NCBI GenBank assembly: GCA_052401645.1
Contig: CP198939.1
Location: 1,674,001-1,738,000 of the forward strand
Direction: 5' to 3'
Length of the DNA: 64,000 bases
From: Arsenophonus sp052401645
GTDB lineage: Bacteria; Pseudomonadota; Gammaproteobacteria; Enterobacterales; Enterobacteriaceae
Shown: positions 1 through 9,296 of the stretch, piece after piece
Numbering within the stretch: position 1 is the first letter of the stretch
Layout of the letters: each line of letters starts with the position of its first letter
Program-made: the position numbers and the translations under genes
The notes under the pieces: generated by a model
The model's input: the letters and a program-made list of their open reading frames with translations, nothing else
Database searches by the model: none
Told to the model about the DNA's origin: nothing

Positions 1-32
1 CAGAAGCTATCTTAGAGCTAAGTAAAAAATAA
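1..32 (+). CDS. lpxB: C-terminal end of probable lipid-A-disaccharide synthase (partial)
   Basis: The first 32 bases read, in frame 3, as the tail EAILELSKK followed by TAA at 30-32. The C-terminus of enterobacterial LpxB, as I recall it, ends in a similar AVLELAQ-type sequence. In Enterobacterales lpxB lies two genes upstream of dnaE (lpxB-rnhB-dnaE), which is where this fragment sits. LpxB joins UDP-diacylglucosamine and lipid X in lipid A synthesis at the inner membrane. Only nine residues are visible, so the call rests on the match plus position. It is an inference and not a firm identification. Confidence 0.35.
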   Translation, partial: EAILELSKK

Positions 33-653
33 ATAATCTTATTTATCTCTAAATTAAATTTATTATTAATGTTGATAAAAAGTGATCGAAGATATTTAGT
101 TGTTATATAGCAATATTAAGAAACTATTATCTTATGTGTCAAATATAAAATAATAAACTTAAGTTTAAATTTAAAAATAAAAGAAAAATAATGTAATAAA
201 TTTAATATTGATGTACAAAAAAGAAATAAATATGTTATAATAAAATGTTAAAATATATAGTTTAAAATAGATAAAATTAATATTTTTGTTTGTCTGTTTT
301 TAAAAAAATAAGCAAATAACAAGTGTAAAAAATATAATTTTGTTTTATATTTTTTTTTGTAAATAATAATAACTCTTATTTTTTATAATATTTTATTTGA
401 TTATTAATAATTATAATTAATATGTAAAAAAATATTAATCATCATCAATATTAGCGATAATTATCTACTAAACTATATGAACACGATACTTAGTTGGTTA
501 AATCTAACTAAAGATTTGATATTAATCAAATATAATATTATTATTACTTCATTTCATTTATAAAACTTAATCAAAGAAATAATATAACATAATTTTATCA
601 AAAAATTTTTACGCTTGGTTTATTAAATACTAAGTTAAAGAGTACAACTAAAA
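33..653. other. Gene-free spacer in the rnhB slot
   Basis: About 620 bases of very AT-rich DNA between the probable lpxB end and dnaE. No reading frame with recognisable protein survives. In E. coli the single gene rnhB (about 0.6 kb) fills this gap, so the spacer has about the length expected for an eroded rnhB. No RNase HII motif can be read. No convincing promoter stands out against the AT background. Confidence 0.6.
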
Positions 654-3600
654 ATGGCAGAACCACGTTTTATACACTTACGTGTACATAGTGATTATTC
701 CATTATAGATGGGTTATCAAAAATTAATCAACTCGTTAACAGAGTTGTAGAATTAGGTATGCCAGCATTAGCTATAACTGATTTTACTAATCTTTATGGT
801 TTAGTGAAATTTTATAGTGCTGCTCATTCAGCTGGTATTAAACCAATTATTGGTGTAGATTTTTATCTAGAAAATAAATTACTCGGTGATGAAATAGCTC
901 ACATAACAATCCTAGCTAAAGATAATAAAGGTTATCATAATTTAATATTACTCATCTCGGCAGCATATCAAAAAGGATATACTACAATAGGGCCATCAAT
1001 TAAACAAGAATGGCTAATAACCCATAAAGAAGGACTTCTATTACTCTCTGGTGGATCCATGGGAGATATTGGTAAACTTCTATTACGAGGTAATCAGCAA
1101 CTAGTTGAAAAATGTTTAGATTTTTATCAAACTTATTTTTATAACAATTATTATTTGGAATTTGTTAGAATTTGGACAGAATCTTCAGATGAAGAAAGAT
1201 ATTTACAAGCAGCAATTCAATTAGCAATTAAAAAAAATCTTCCTGTTGTTGCTACGAATAATGTCCGTTTTATAAATAGTAATGATTTTGCTGCTCATGA
1301 AATACGTGTAGCTATACATGATAGTTTTACACTCACTGATCCCAAAAGACCTAAAAATTATACTCCTCAACAATATCTACGAAGTGAACAGGAGATGGTT
1401 GAATTATTTTCAGATATTCCTGAAGCACTCAAAAATAGCGTTGAAATTGCTAAACGTTGTAATGTAATTATACATTTAGGTAAATATTTTTTACCAAAAT
1501 TTCCAACAGGGAATATTAAAATAGAAGATTTACTTATTAAATACGCCAAAGATGGATTAGAAGAACGATTAAAATTACTTTATACAGATGAAAAAAAGAG
1601 AAATTATCGACGGATCAAATATGATAAACGTTTAGATAGTGAGTTACGAGTGATTAATCAAATGGGATTTCCTGGTTATTTTTTAATCGTAATGGAGTTT
1701 ATTCAATGGTCAAAAGATAATTCTATTTTAGTTGGTCCTGGAAGGGGTTCTGGTGCTGGTTCATTAGTCGCTTATGCATTAAAAATTACTGATTTGGATC
1801 CTCTTGAATTCGATCTTCTATTTGAACGTTTTCTTAATCCTGAACGTATATCCATGCCTGACTTTGATGTTGATTTTTGTATGGAAAAACGTGATCAAGT
1901 CATTGAACATGTTACGAACATGTATGGTCGTGAAGCAGTTTCACAAATTATTACTTTTGGTACAATGACTGCAAAAGCGGTTATTCGAGATGTTGGTCGC
2001 GTACTAGGTCATCCATATAGATTTGCTGATCGTATTTCGAAATTAGTTCCATTAGATCCAGGAATAACTCTTGAAAAAGCATTCATTTTAGAACCACAAT
2101 TACAAGAAATTTATGATGCTGATGAAGAAGTTAGATCATTAATAGATATGGCACATAAACTTGAAGGTGTAACTCGGAATGTAGGTAAACATGCTGGCGG
2201 CGTTGTGATAGCGCCAACAAAAATAACAGATTTCGTACCACTCTATTGCGATTCTGAAGGTAAAAATCCTCTTACACAATTTGATAAAAATGATGTTGAA
2301 TATGTAGGCCTGGTAAAATTTGATTTTCTTGGTCTTAGAACTCTGACAATTATTAGTTTAGCTCTAGATATGATTAATCATCGTCGAATGAAGCAAAATT
2401 TATCACCAATAGATATTAATCATATTCATTTTGATGACAAAAAATGTTTTGAATTATTACAACGCGCAGAAACAACAGCAGTATTTCAACTAGAATCTTT
2501 TGGTATGAAAGATTTAATTAAACGATTACGACCTGATTGTTTTGAAGATATAATTGCTTTAATTGCACTTTTCCGCCCAGGACCTTTACAATCAGGTATG
2601 GTAGATAATTTTATTAATCGTAAACACGGACGAGAAGCTATTTCTTATCCTGATTTTGAATGGCAACATGAATTATTACAACCTGTTTTAAAATCTACAT
2701 ATGGGATAATTCTTTATCAGGAACAAGTTATGCAAATTGCTCAAGTGCTAGCTGGTTATACCTTAGGTGAAGCAGATATTCTTAGGCAAGCAATGAGTAA
2801 AAAAAAGCTTGAAGAAATGGTAGAACAACGTTCAATTTTTAAAATCGGAACGATTAAAAATGGTATTAATGTTGAACTAGGTATGAAAATTTTTGATTTA
2901 GTTGAGAAGTTCGCCGGTTACGGATTTAATAAATCACATTCTGCTGCTTACGCATTAGTTTCTTATAAAACACTCTGGTTAAAAACTCATTATCCAGCCG
3001 AATTTATGGCAGCAGTTATGACAGCAGATATGGATAATATTGATAAAATAGTTAGTTTAGTTGATGAATGTTGGCGTATTGGTTTAAAAGTATTACCACC
3101 TGATATAAATAGTGGATTATATAATTTTCATGTTAATGAAAGAGGTGAGATTGTTTATGGTATTGGAGCAATTAAAGGTGTTGGTGAAAGTCCTATAGAA
3201 GCTATCATGAAATCTAGGCAAAAAGGTGGTTATTTTAAAGAAATTTTTGATCTTTGCTCACGAGTAGATATTAAAAAACTTAATCGACGAGTAGTAGAAA
3301 AATTAATTATTTCAGGTGCTTTTGATCATCTAGGTCCTCATCGTGCTGCATTGATATCTTCATTAAAAGATGCATTAAAAGCAGCTGATCAACATGCTAA
3401 AGCAGAAGCTGCTGGACAAACTGATATGTTTGGAGTATTAGTTATAGAACCTAAAGAGGTTGAGAGATTTTATGCTAGTGCAATTAATTGGCCTGAACAT
3501 CTTATATTAGAAGGAGAGCGTGAAACACTAGGTCTTTATTTAACTGGTCATCCTATTACTGGTTATTTATCTGAAATTAAGCATTATACCAATGGATTAA

Positions 3601-4139
3601 GATTAAATGATATAAATAAAACACATTATGGACGAATGTTAACAGTAGCTGGTTTAGTGTTGACAGTTAAGATAACGACAACTAAGCGTGGAAATAAAAT
3701 AGGCATATGTACTTTAGATGATCGTTCTGGACGTTTGAATATAATATTATTCACTGATATTTTAGAAAAATATCAATATTTACTAGAGAAAGATAAAATA
3801 TTAATTGCAAGAGGTCATGTTAGCTTTGATAATTTTAATGGTCGTAATAAAATTTCTGTTCGTGAGTTGATGAATCTTAATAAAGCTCGTGAAAAATATG
3901 TCAAAGGCATCGCTATTTCATTAACAGATAAACAAATAAATTATCCATTATTAAATCGTATTCGTAACACATTAAAGCCTTATCGTTCTGGAACGATACC
4001 TATTCATCTTTACTATAAAAATAAAGATTCTATCACAAAATTAAAACTAGGTATCACTTGGCGAGTTACCATTACAGATAATCTTCTGACTGATCTGCGA
4101 ACTTTACTAGGTAATAAGTTAATAGAATTAGAATTCTAA
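654..4139 (+). CDS. dnaE: DNA polymerase III subunit alpha
   Basis: This is the replicative polymerase subunit that extends DNA within the Pol III holoenzyme. The 1161-residue product matches the usual enterobacterial length (about 1160) and is open throughout. The N-terminal PHP domain starts with HLRVHSDYSIIDGL. The catalytic aspartates sit in PDFDVDF (D403 and D405) and in VKFDFLGLRTL (D557). The helix-hairpin-helix/OB region follows, and an internal clamp-binding motif is readable as GQTDMFGV near residue 922. The C-terminal tau-binding region is present to the end. The ATG start gives MAEPRFIHLRV, the family start. The next gene, accA, begins 15 bases after the stop, as in the dnaE-accA operon of relatives. 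Despite the AT bias no key residue is missing. Identification is certain. Confidence 0.98.
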   Translation: MAEPRFIHLRVHSDYSIIDGLSKINQLVNRVVELGMPALAITDFTNLYGLVKFYSAAHSAGIKPIIGVDFYLENKLLGDEIAHITILAKDNKGYHNLILLISAAYQKGYTTIGPSIKQEWLITHKEGLLLLSGGSMGDIGKLLLRGNQQLVEKCLDFYQTYFYNNYYLEFVRIWTESSDEERYLQAAIQLAIKKNLPVVATNNVRFINSNDFAAHEIRVAIHDSFTLTDPKRPKNYTPQQYLRSEQEMVELFSDIPEALKNSVEIAKRCNVIIHLGKYFLPKFPTGNIKIEDLLIKYAKDGLEERLKLLYTDEKKRNYRRIKYDKRLDSELRVINQMGFPGYFLIVMEFIQWSKDNSILVGPGRGSGAGSLVAYALKITDLDPLEFDLLFERFLNPERISMPDFDVDFCMEKRDQVIEHVTNMYGREAVSQIITFGTMTAKAVIRDVGRVLGHPYRFADRISKLVPLDPGITLEKAFILEPQLQEIYDADEEVRSLIDMAHKLEGVTRNVGKHAGGVVIAPTKITDFVPLYCDSEGKNPLTQFDKNDVEYVGLVKFDFLGLRTLTIISLALDMINHRRMKQNLSPIDINHIHFDDKKCFELLQRAETTAVFQLESFGMKDLIKRLRPDCFEDIIALIALFRPGPLQSGMVDNFINRKHGREAISYPDFEWQHELLQPVLKSTYGIILYQEQVMQIAQVLAGYTLGEADILRQAMSKKKLEEMVEQRSIFKIGTIKNGINVELGMKIFDLVEKFAGYGFNKSHSAAYALVSYKTLWLKTHYPAEFMAAVMTADMDNIDKIVSLVDECWRIGLKVLPPDINSGLYNFHVNERGEIVYGIGAIKGVGESPIEAIMKSRQKGGYFKEIFDLCSRVDIKKLNRRVVEKLIISGAFDHLGPHRAALISSLKDALKAADQHAKAEAAGQTDMFGVLVIEPKEVERFYASAINWPEHLILEGERETLGLYLTGHPITGYLSEIKHYTNGLRLNDINKTHYGRMLTVAGLVLTVKITTTKRGNKIGICTLDDRSGRLNIILFTDILEKYQYLLEKDKILIARGHVSFDNFNGRNKISVRELMNLNKAREKYVKGIAISLTDKQINYPLLNRIRNTLKPYRSGTIPIHLYYKNKDSITKLKLGITWRVTITDNLLTDLRTLLGNKLIELEF

Positions 4140-4154
4140 TTAAATAGGAATATT

Positions 4155-5114
4155 ATGAGCCTTAATTTTCTAAATTTTGAACAACCGATTGCGGAGTTAG
4201 AGGCAAAAATAGACTCATTAACGACAGTAAATCGTCAAGATATAAAGTTAGATGTTAATCTGGATGAAGAAATATATAAGCTTCGTGAAAAGAGTTTAGA
4301 GTTAACAAGAAAAATTTTTTCTAACTTAAATGCTTGGCAAATAGCACAACTTGCTCGTCATCCTATGCGTCCTTATACACTAGATTATATTAAGCGTATA
4401 TTTACTAATTTTCAAGAACTAGCTGGTGATCGTATTTATGCTGATGATAAAGCCATTATAGGAGGGTTAGCTCGATTTAATGGAAGACCAGTAATGATTA
4501 TTGGACATCAGAAAGGACGTGAAATAAAAGAAAAAATTCGTCGTAATTTTGGTATGCCAGCACCAGAAGGATATCGCAAAGCCTTGCGATTGATGAAAAT
4601 ATCTGAACGTTTTAAGTTACCAATTATTACATTTATTGATACACCAGGAGCATATCCTGGTGTTGGAGCTGAGGAACGTGGTCAATCTGAAGCAATTGCT
4701 CGTAATTTATGTGAAATGTCTCATCTTTCTGTTCCTATCATATGCACGGTAATTGGTGAAGGTGGTTCTGGAGGAGCGTTGGCTATTGGTATCGGAGATA
4801 AAGTTAACATGTTACAGTATAGCACTTATTCTGTTATTTCACCTGAAGGTTGTGCTTCTATCCTTTGGAAAAGTATAGATAAAGCACCATTAGCTGCTGA
4901 AGCGATGTGGATCACTGCTTCTCGTTTAAAATCACTTAATTTAATAGATAATATTATCATAGAGCCGTTGGGTGGAGCACATCGTAATTACGACCAAATC
5001 GCTTATAATCTTAATAAATGTATTTTAAGTGATTTAAATGATCTTGATTTATTTAACACAAAAGAATTAATAAACCGTCGTTATCAACGCTTAATGAAAT
5101 ATGGTTATTGCTAA
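4155..5114 (+). CDS. accA: Acetyl-CoA carboxylase carboxyltransferase subunit alpha
   Basis: AccA pairs with AccD to move the carboxyl group from carboxybiotin to acetyl-CoA, giving malonyl-CoA for fatty-acid synthesis in the cytosol. The product has 319 residues, the same as E. coli. The N-terminal helical region (LNFEQPIAELEAKIDSL) is followed by the carboxyltransferase core with FIDTPGAYPGVGAEERGQSE and the glycine-rich IGEGGSGGALAI segment that shapes the oxyanion hole. The ATG start is preceded by AGGAA. It is probably co-transcribed with dnaE. The partner genes accB and accC are in this window at 50.9-52.8 kb; accD is not. Intact. Confidence 0.97.
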   Translation: MSLNFLNFEQPIAELEAKIDSLTTVNRQDIKLDVNLDEEIYKLREKSLELTRKIFSNLNAWQIAQLARHPMRPYTLDYIKRIFTNFQELAGDRIYADDKAIIGGLARFNGRPVMIIGHQKGREIKEKIRRNFGMPAPEGYRKALRLMKISERFKLPIITFIDTPGAYPGVGAEERGQSEAIARNLCEMSHLSVPIICTVIGEGGSGGALAIGIGDKVNMLQYSTYSVISPEGCASILWKSIDKAPLAAEAMWITASRLKSLNLIDNIIIEPLGGAHRNYDQIAYNLNKCILSDLNDLDLFNTKELINRRYQRLMKYGYC

Positions 5115-5319
5115 ATTTATAATAGTAAATAATAGATAAATATCTTGTTGATATATAACTTAATTGTATTAAAATAAAATTAAATATTATAAATAATTAT
5201 TTTTTAATTTTAAAAGTAAATTTATTTTATTAAATTTAAATTATATTAATAATAATCTATATAGTACATATAAAACAAAGAAAATAATTAATCTCTTTGT
5301 ATGGATAGCAAGAATAATT

Positions 5320-6644
5320 ATGAATCTTGATGAATCAGAATTACTAACGCAAATTATAAAAAGTATAGGTTCTAAACGTCGAATATTGATAGCTTTTAGT
5401 GGTGGGTTAGATTCAACAGTTTTATTACATTCCTTAGTGATATTACGGCAAACAACTGTTCAAAACCTTAATATACGTGCAGTTTATATTCATCATGGGC
5501 TAAATAATTCAGCTAATAAATGGGCAATTCATTGTCAAAAAATTTGTTTAGATTTACATGTAGAGTTTTATTTACAGAATATTCATATTGATAAAACTAA
5601 AAATTGTTTAGAAGCAGCAGCGCGTAATGCGCGATATAAAGCGTTTAATAAAATATTGTTACCAGAAGAAGTTATTGTTACCGCACATCATTTAAATGAT
5701 CAAACAGAAACTTTTTTATTAGCATTAAAACGTGGTAGTGGACCAATGGGTTTATCTTCAATGCCGATTTCTATTTCATTTTTTAATACATATTTAATTA
5801 GACCATTATTATTATTTACTCGTCAACAACTTTTTTTTTATGCTAAAAAAAAAATCTTTCTTGGGTGGAGGATGAAAGTAACTTAGATCAACGCTATGAT
5901 CGTAATTTTTTACGTTTAACTGTAATACCACATTTAAATCAACGGTGGCCATATTTTTTACAAGCAGTATCTAGAAGTGCTAGTTTATGTGCAGAACAAG
6001 AAGTCTTATTAACTGAGTTATTGAAAGATTGTTTATCTAAATTAATAACAACAGAAGGATCTTTACAACTTAATCCTTTAATGAGTTATTCTAAAATAAA
6101 ACGTAATGTAATATTAAGACGTTGGTTAAGTTTACATCGAATTTTAATGCCTTCTCGTATTCAATTAAAACAAATTTGGAAAGATGTAATTTATGCAAGG
6201 CAGGATGCAAATCCAAAATTTATGTTAGTTAGTGGTAATGTTATTCGACGATTTAAACATCAGCTCTGGTTGATACCAAAATTTAATGATATTAGTAAAA
6301 CTTGTTTGCTTTGGAAACTACCTGAACAAATTAAATTGCCAGATAATTTAGGTATCTTAGTGATTACAGATAATGGTAAAAGCTTTAGGGCACCTTTACC
6401 AAATGAAAAAGTTACAATCAGGTTTGGATTAAAAGGAAATATTAAAATCCTTAATCGCCAACATTCTAGACAAAGTAAGAAGCTTTGGCAAGAATTAGGT
6501 GTTGCACCTTGGTTAAGAAAAAGAACACCTTTAATTTATTATAACGATGAACTTATTACAGCTGTTGGTGTATTTATTACTGAATCTGGAAGATCTATTC
6601 CAGGACAGTTTGAATTAAAAATAAAATGGATAAAAAATAAATAA
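5320..6644 (+). CDS. tilS: tRNA(Ile)-lysidine synthase, frameshifted in a poly-A tract
   Basis: TilS uses ATP and lysine to convert C34 of the CAU-anticodon tRNA-Ile to lysidine, so the tRNA reads AUA codons and is charged with isoleucine; it is normally essential. Two frames hold one TilS. Bases 5320-5886 encode the N-terminal PP-loop ATPase domain (AFSGGLDSTVLLH, HHGLN, LLALKRGSGPMGLSS). The frame open from the tract to 6644 encodes the rest, from NLSWVEDESNLDQRYDRNFL to the C-terminal tRNA-binding domain (KLWQELGVAPWLR). The break lies in a run of ten A at 5845-5854; one extra A in the message restores a roughly 440-residue protein, close to the family length of about 430. Both halves lack other stops, which suggests the joined product is still made. 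If no rescue occurs this is a young pseudogene. Confidence 0.9.
5845..5854 (+). repeat. Ten-A homopolymer at the tilS frame break
   Basis: A run of ten A follows codon GCT of tilS. Upstream codons enter it in one frame, and the conserved residues downstream (SWVEDESN) need the frame reached by adding one A or removing two. Runs of this length are known sites of RNA polymerase slippage in AT-rich insect symbionts, and also of sequencing error. Confidence 0.85.
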
Positions 6645-7580
6645 GTTATTTACTATATAAAGTTAGTATTTTTATACTTATATTTAAATATATAATAATA
6701 ATTTTCATAATAAAAATCTATTAATAACGATATTCTTAATTTTTAAATAACTAAAAATTAAGAATATAAATTAATAATAATAAATTATTTATTAAAAAGA
6801 TTAATATTTTACTTGTTTTTTAACTTTTTCTTATAATAATAAATTATTTTATTTTAAAAATTCTTAAATGATCTAGTTTTATAGTAAACTAAAGATTATC
6901 GTTAGTAAAAAACTATAAGTTGCGATAATTATTAAAGTTAATTAAGACTTATCATAAAAGTATATTAAAATATAATTTAATTAGGGTTTTTAAAGTTGAT
7001 AACAATTTATTACTCTTAAATATTTATTATCATAAGAATTTAATATTTTAAAAAGATAGTATTTTAAAATTAAAAATAAAACTAATATAATTTTTCAACA
7101 ATTCAATTTATATAATTAAACTAGTGAAATTTAATAATGTTTAAATTTTAAATAAATAATTTTTTTGTAAAAATCAGAGAATATTATTAATGAATAAATC
7201 TTTTTTTTTGATTTTTTTTTGAGATAAAAAGTCGAAAACATTAAAATATAATTAAAAATTAATGTAATACTTTTTTTAAGTTTTTAAGATAAATATCTTT
7301 ATATTTATAAAGATAAATAATATAGATAATTAATATCTAATATAATTTATTGAATAAATTATGTTAGATATAAAAAATTTTTTAAGATAAATAGTAAATT
7401 TATCAAATAATTATTTTATGTAAATAATTATTTATTTTTATATAATATTAATAATTAAACCAAATATAGATCATTTAATAAAAAAATAAATAAACAGAAA
7501 ATAATTTATATTATATATTACGATAAATAAATCATATTAATAAAATTATTTATTTTATAATCAAAGTTAGTATTAGATAA
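6645..7580. other. Gene-free spacer between tilS and proS
   Basis: About 0.94 kb of AT-rich DNA between the end of tilS and the end of proS, which face each other. Relatives carry small genes here (rof/yaeP, yaeQ, arfB, nlpE region); none can be read. It holds a perfect stem-loop at 6731-6766, an imperfect one near 7324-7366 (17-bp stem with one G-T pair), and T-runs around 7200-7220. Confidence 0.6.
6731..6766. terminator. Stem-loop downstream of tilS, possible terminator
   Basis: Perfect 15-bp arms (TATTCTTAATTTTTA and its complement) enclose a 6-base loop, 87 bases after the tilS stop. There is no clear run of T after it and the stem is almost all A-T, so a terminator role is only possible. 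Confidence 0.3.
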
Positions 7581-9296
7581 TTAATTAAGTTTTTTTTTCA
7601 AAAAATTAATAATTTCATTAATATTAATAAATAATTTTTCATTATCTTTTCTATGTTTATATTCAACTTTATTATTATTTAAATTACGATCACTAATTAG
7701 GATTATATGAGGTATTCCAATAAGTTCCATATCAGCAAACATAACACCTGGCCTTTCTTTTCGATCATCAAAAATCACATCAATACTATTCTCTTGTAAA
7801 TCATAGTAAAGTTTTTCAGCAATTTCTTTAACACGATATGATTTATACATATTTATTGGTAAAATAACAACTTGAAAAGGTGCAATAATATCTGGCCAAA
7901 TAATTCCATTATCATCATGATTTTGTTCAATAATTGCTGCAATAATTCGAGTAATACCAATACCATAACATCCCATCAATATAGTTTGATTATGACCATC
8001 TTCATTTTGAACATAAGCTTTTATTGCTTCAGAATATTTAGTTCCTAGTTGAAAAATATGACCAATTTCTATTCCTCGTTTAATCTGCAATGTTCCTTTA
8101 CCATCTGGACTAGGATCGCCTTCAACTACATTACGTAAATCATAAATATAAGGCAAAGGTAGATCTCTATGCCAATTGATACCAAAATAATGTTTGTGAT
8201 CTATATTAGCTCCTGCACTAAAATCGCTTATAACAGAAACACTTCTATCGATAATAATAGGTATTGGTAAATTAATTGGACCCAATGAATCTGGACTAAT
8301 TTTTAAAATCTCACGTATTTCTGTTTTTGTTGCAAATCTTAATGGATTACCAACTAAAGGATGTTTTTTTGCTTTAACCTCATTTAATTCATGATCACCA
8401 CGAATCAACAAAGCGATAAACTGATGACCGCTTTCTTTTGATGCATTTACAATTAAAGTTTTAACTGTTTTCTCAATTGATAAATTGTGTTTATTAACGA
8501 GATCTAAAATAGTTTTTACATCAGAGGTATCAATAAGGCGAATATTTTCAGTTGGTATAGCAGGTTTTTTCATAATACAAATAGCTTCTGCTAGTTCAAT
8601 ATTAACTGCATAATCCGAATCGGTAGAAAAAACAATATTATCTTCACCGTTATCAACTAATACATGAAATTCATGCGAAACATTACCACCAATTGATGCC
8701 GAATTTGCTTTTACAACTTTGAAATTAAAACCAATACGCTTAAAAATTATACTATATACTGAATACATTATATTATAAGTTTTCTCTAAAGAATATTTAT
8801 TGGCATGAAAAGAATAAGCATCTTTCATAATAAATTCACGAGAACGTATAACTCCAAAACGCGGTCTAACTTCATCGCGAAATTTTGTTTGTATTTGATA
8901 AAGATTTAACGGGAGTTGTTTATAGGAAGTTACTTCATTACGAATCAAATTAGTAATTACTTCTTCATGAGTAGGCCCAAATATAAAATTTTGCTTATTT
9001 CGATCAACAAAACAAAGTAATTCTTTACCATATTGCTTATATCGTCCATTTTTTTGCCATAAATTTACTGGTTGAACTATTGGCATAGAAATTTCAACTG
9101 CACCAATTCGATTCATTTCTTCACGAATAATCTTCTCAATTTTTTGTAATATTCGAAATCCTGTTGGTAACCAATAATATAGTCCTGAAGCAAGTTTACG
9201 AATTATTCCAGCGCGAAGCATTAGCTTGTGACTCATAACTTCTGTATCTGATGAAGTCTCTTTTAAAGTAGATAGAAGATATTGACTTGTACGCAT
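7581..9296 (-). CDS. proS: Prolyl-tRNA synthetase (bacterial type)
   Basis: ProS charges tRNA-Pro with proline. The 571-residue product matches the bacterial long form (about 572 in E. coli). The class II core is readable as MRTSQYLLST at the start, FRDEVRPRFGVIRSREFIMK for motif 2, and GCYGIGITRIIAA for motif 3. Between motifs 2 and 3 lies the editing domain of the YbaK/INS type, about residues 225-400, which removes mischarged alanine. The anticodon-binding domain follows (PFQVVILPINMY onward). The ATG start has a GGAA about 8 bases upstream. It is read against tilS, as in E. coli, where proS is also on the opposite strand. Intact. Confidence 0.97.
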   Translation of the reverse strand: MRTSQYLLSTLKETSSDTEVMSHKLMLRAGIIRKLASGLYYWLPTGFRILQKIEKIIREEMNRIGAVEISMPIVQPVNLWQKNGRYKQYGKELLCFVDRNKQNFIFGPTHEEVITNLIRNEVTSYKQLPLNLYQIQTKFRDEVRPRFGVIRSREFIMKDAYSFHANKYSLEKTYNIMYSVYSIIFKRIGFNFKVVKANSASIGGNVSHEFHVLVDNGEDNIVFSTDSDYAVNIELAEAICIMKKPAIPTENIRLIDTSDVKTILDLVNKHNLSIEKTVKTLIVNASKESGHQFIALLIRGDHELNEVKAKKHPLVGNPLRFATKTEIREILKISPDSLGPINLPIPIIIDRSVSVISDFSAGANIDHKHYFGINWHRDLPLPYIYDLRNVVEGDPSPDGKGTLQIKRGIEIGHIFQLGTKYSEAIKAYVQNEDGHNQTILMGCYGIGITRIIAAIIEQNHDDNGIIWPDIIAPFQVVILPINMYKSYRVKEIAEKLYYDLQENSIDVIFDDRKERPGVMFADMELIGIPHIILISDRNLNNNKVEYKHRKDNEKLFININEIINFLKKKLN

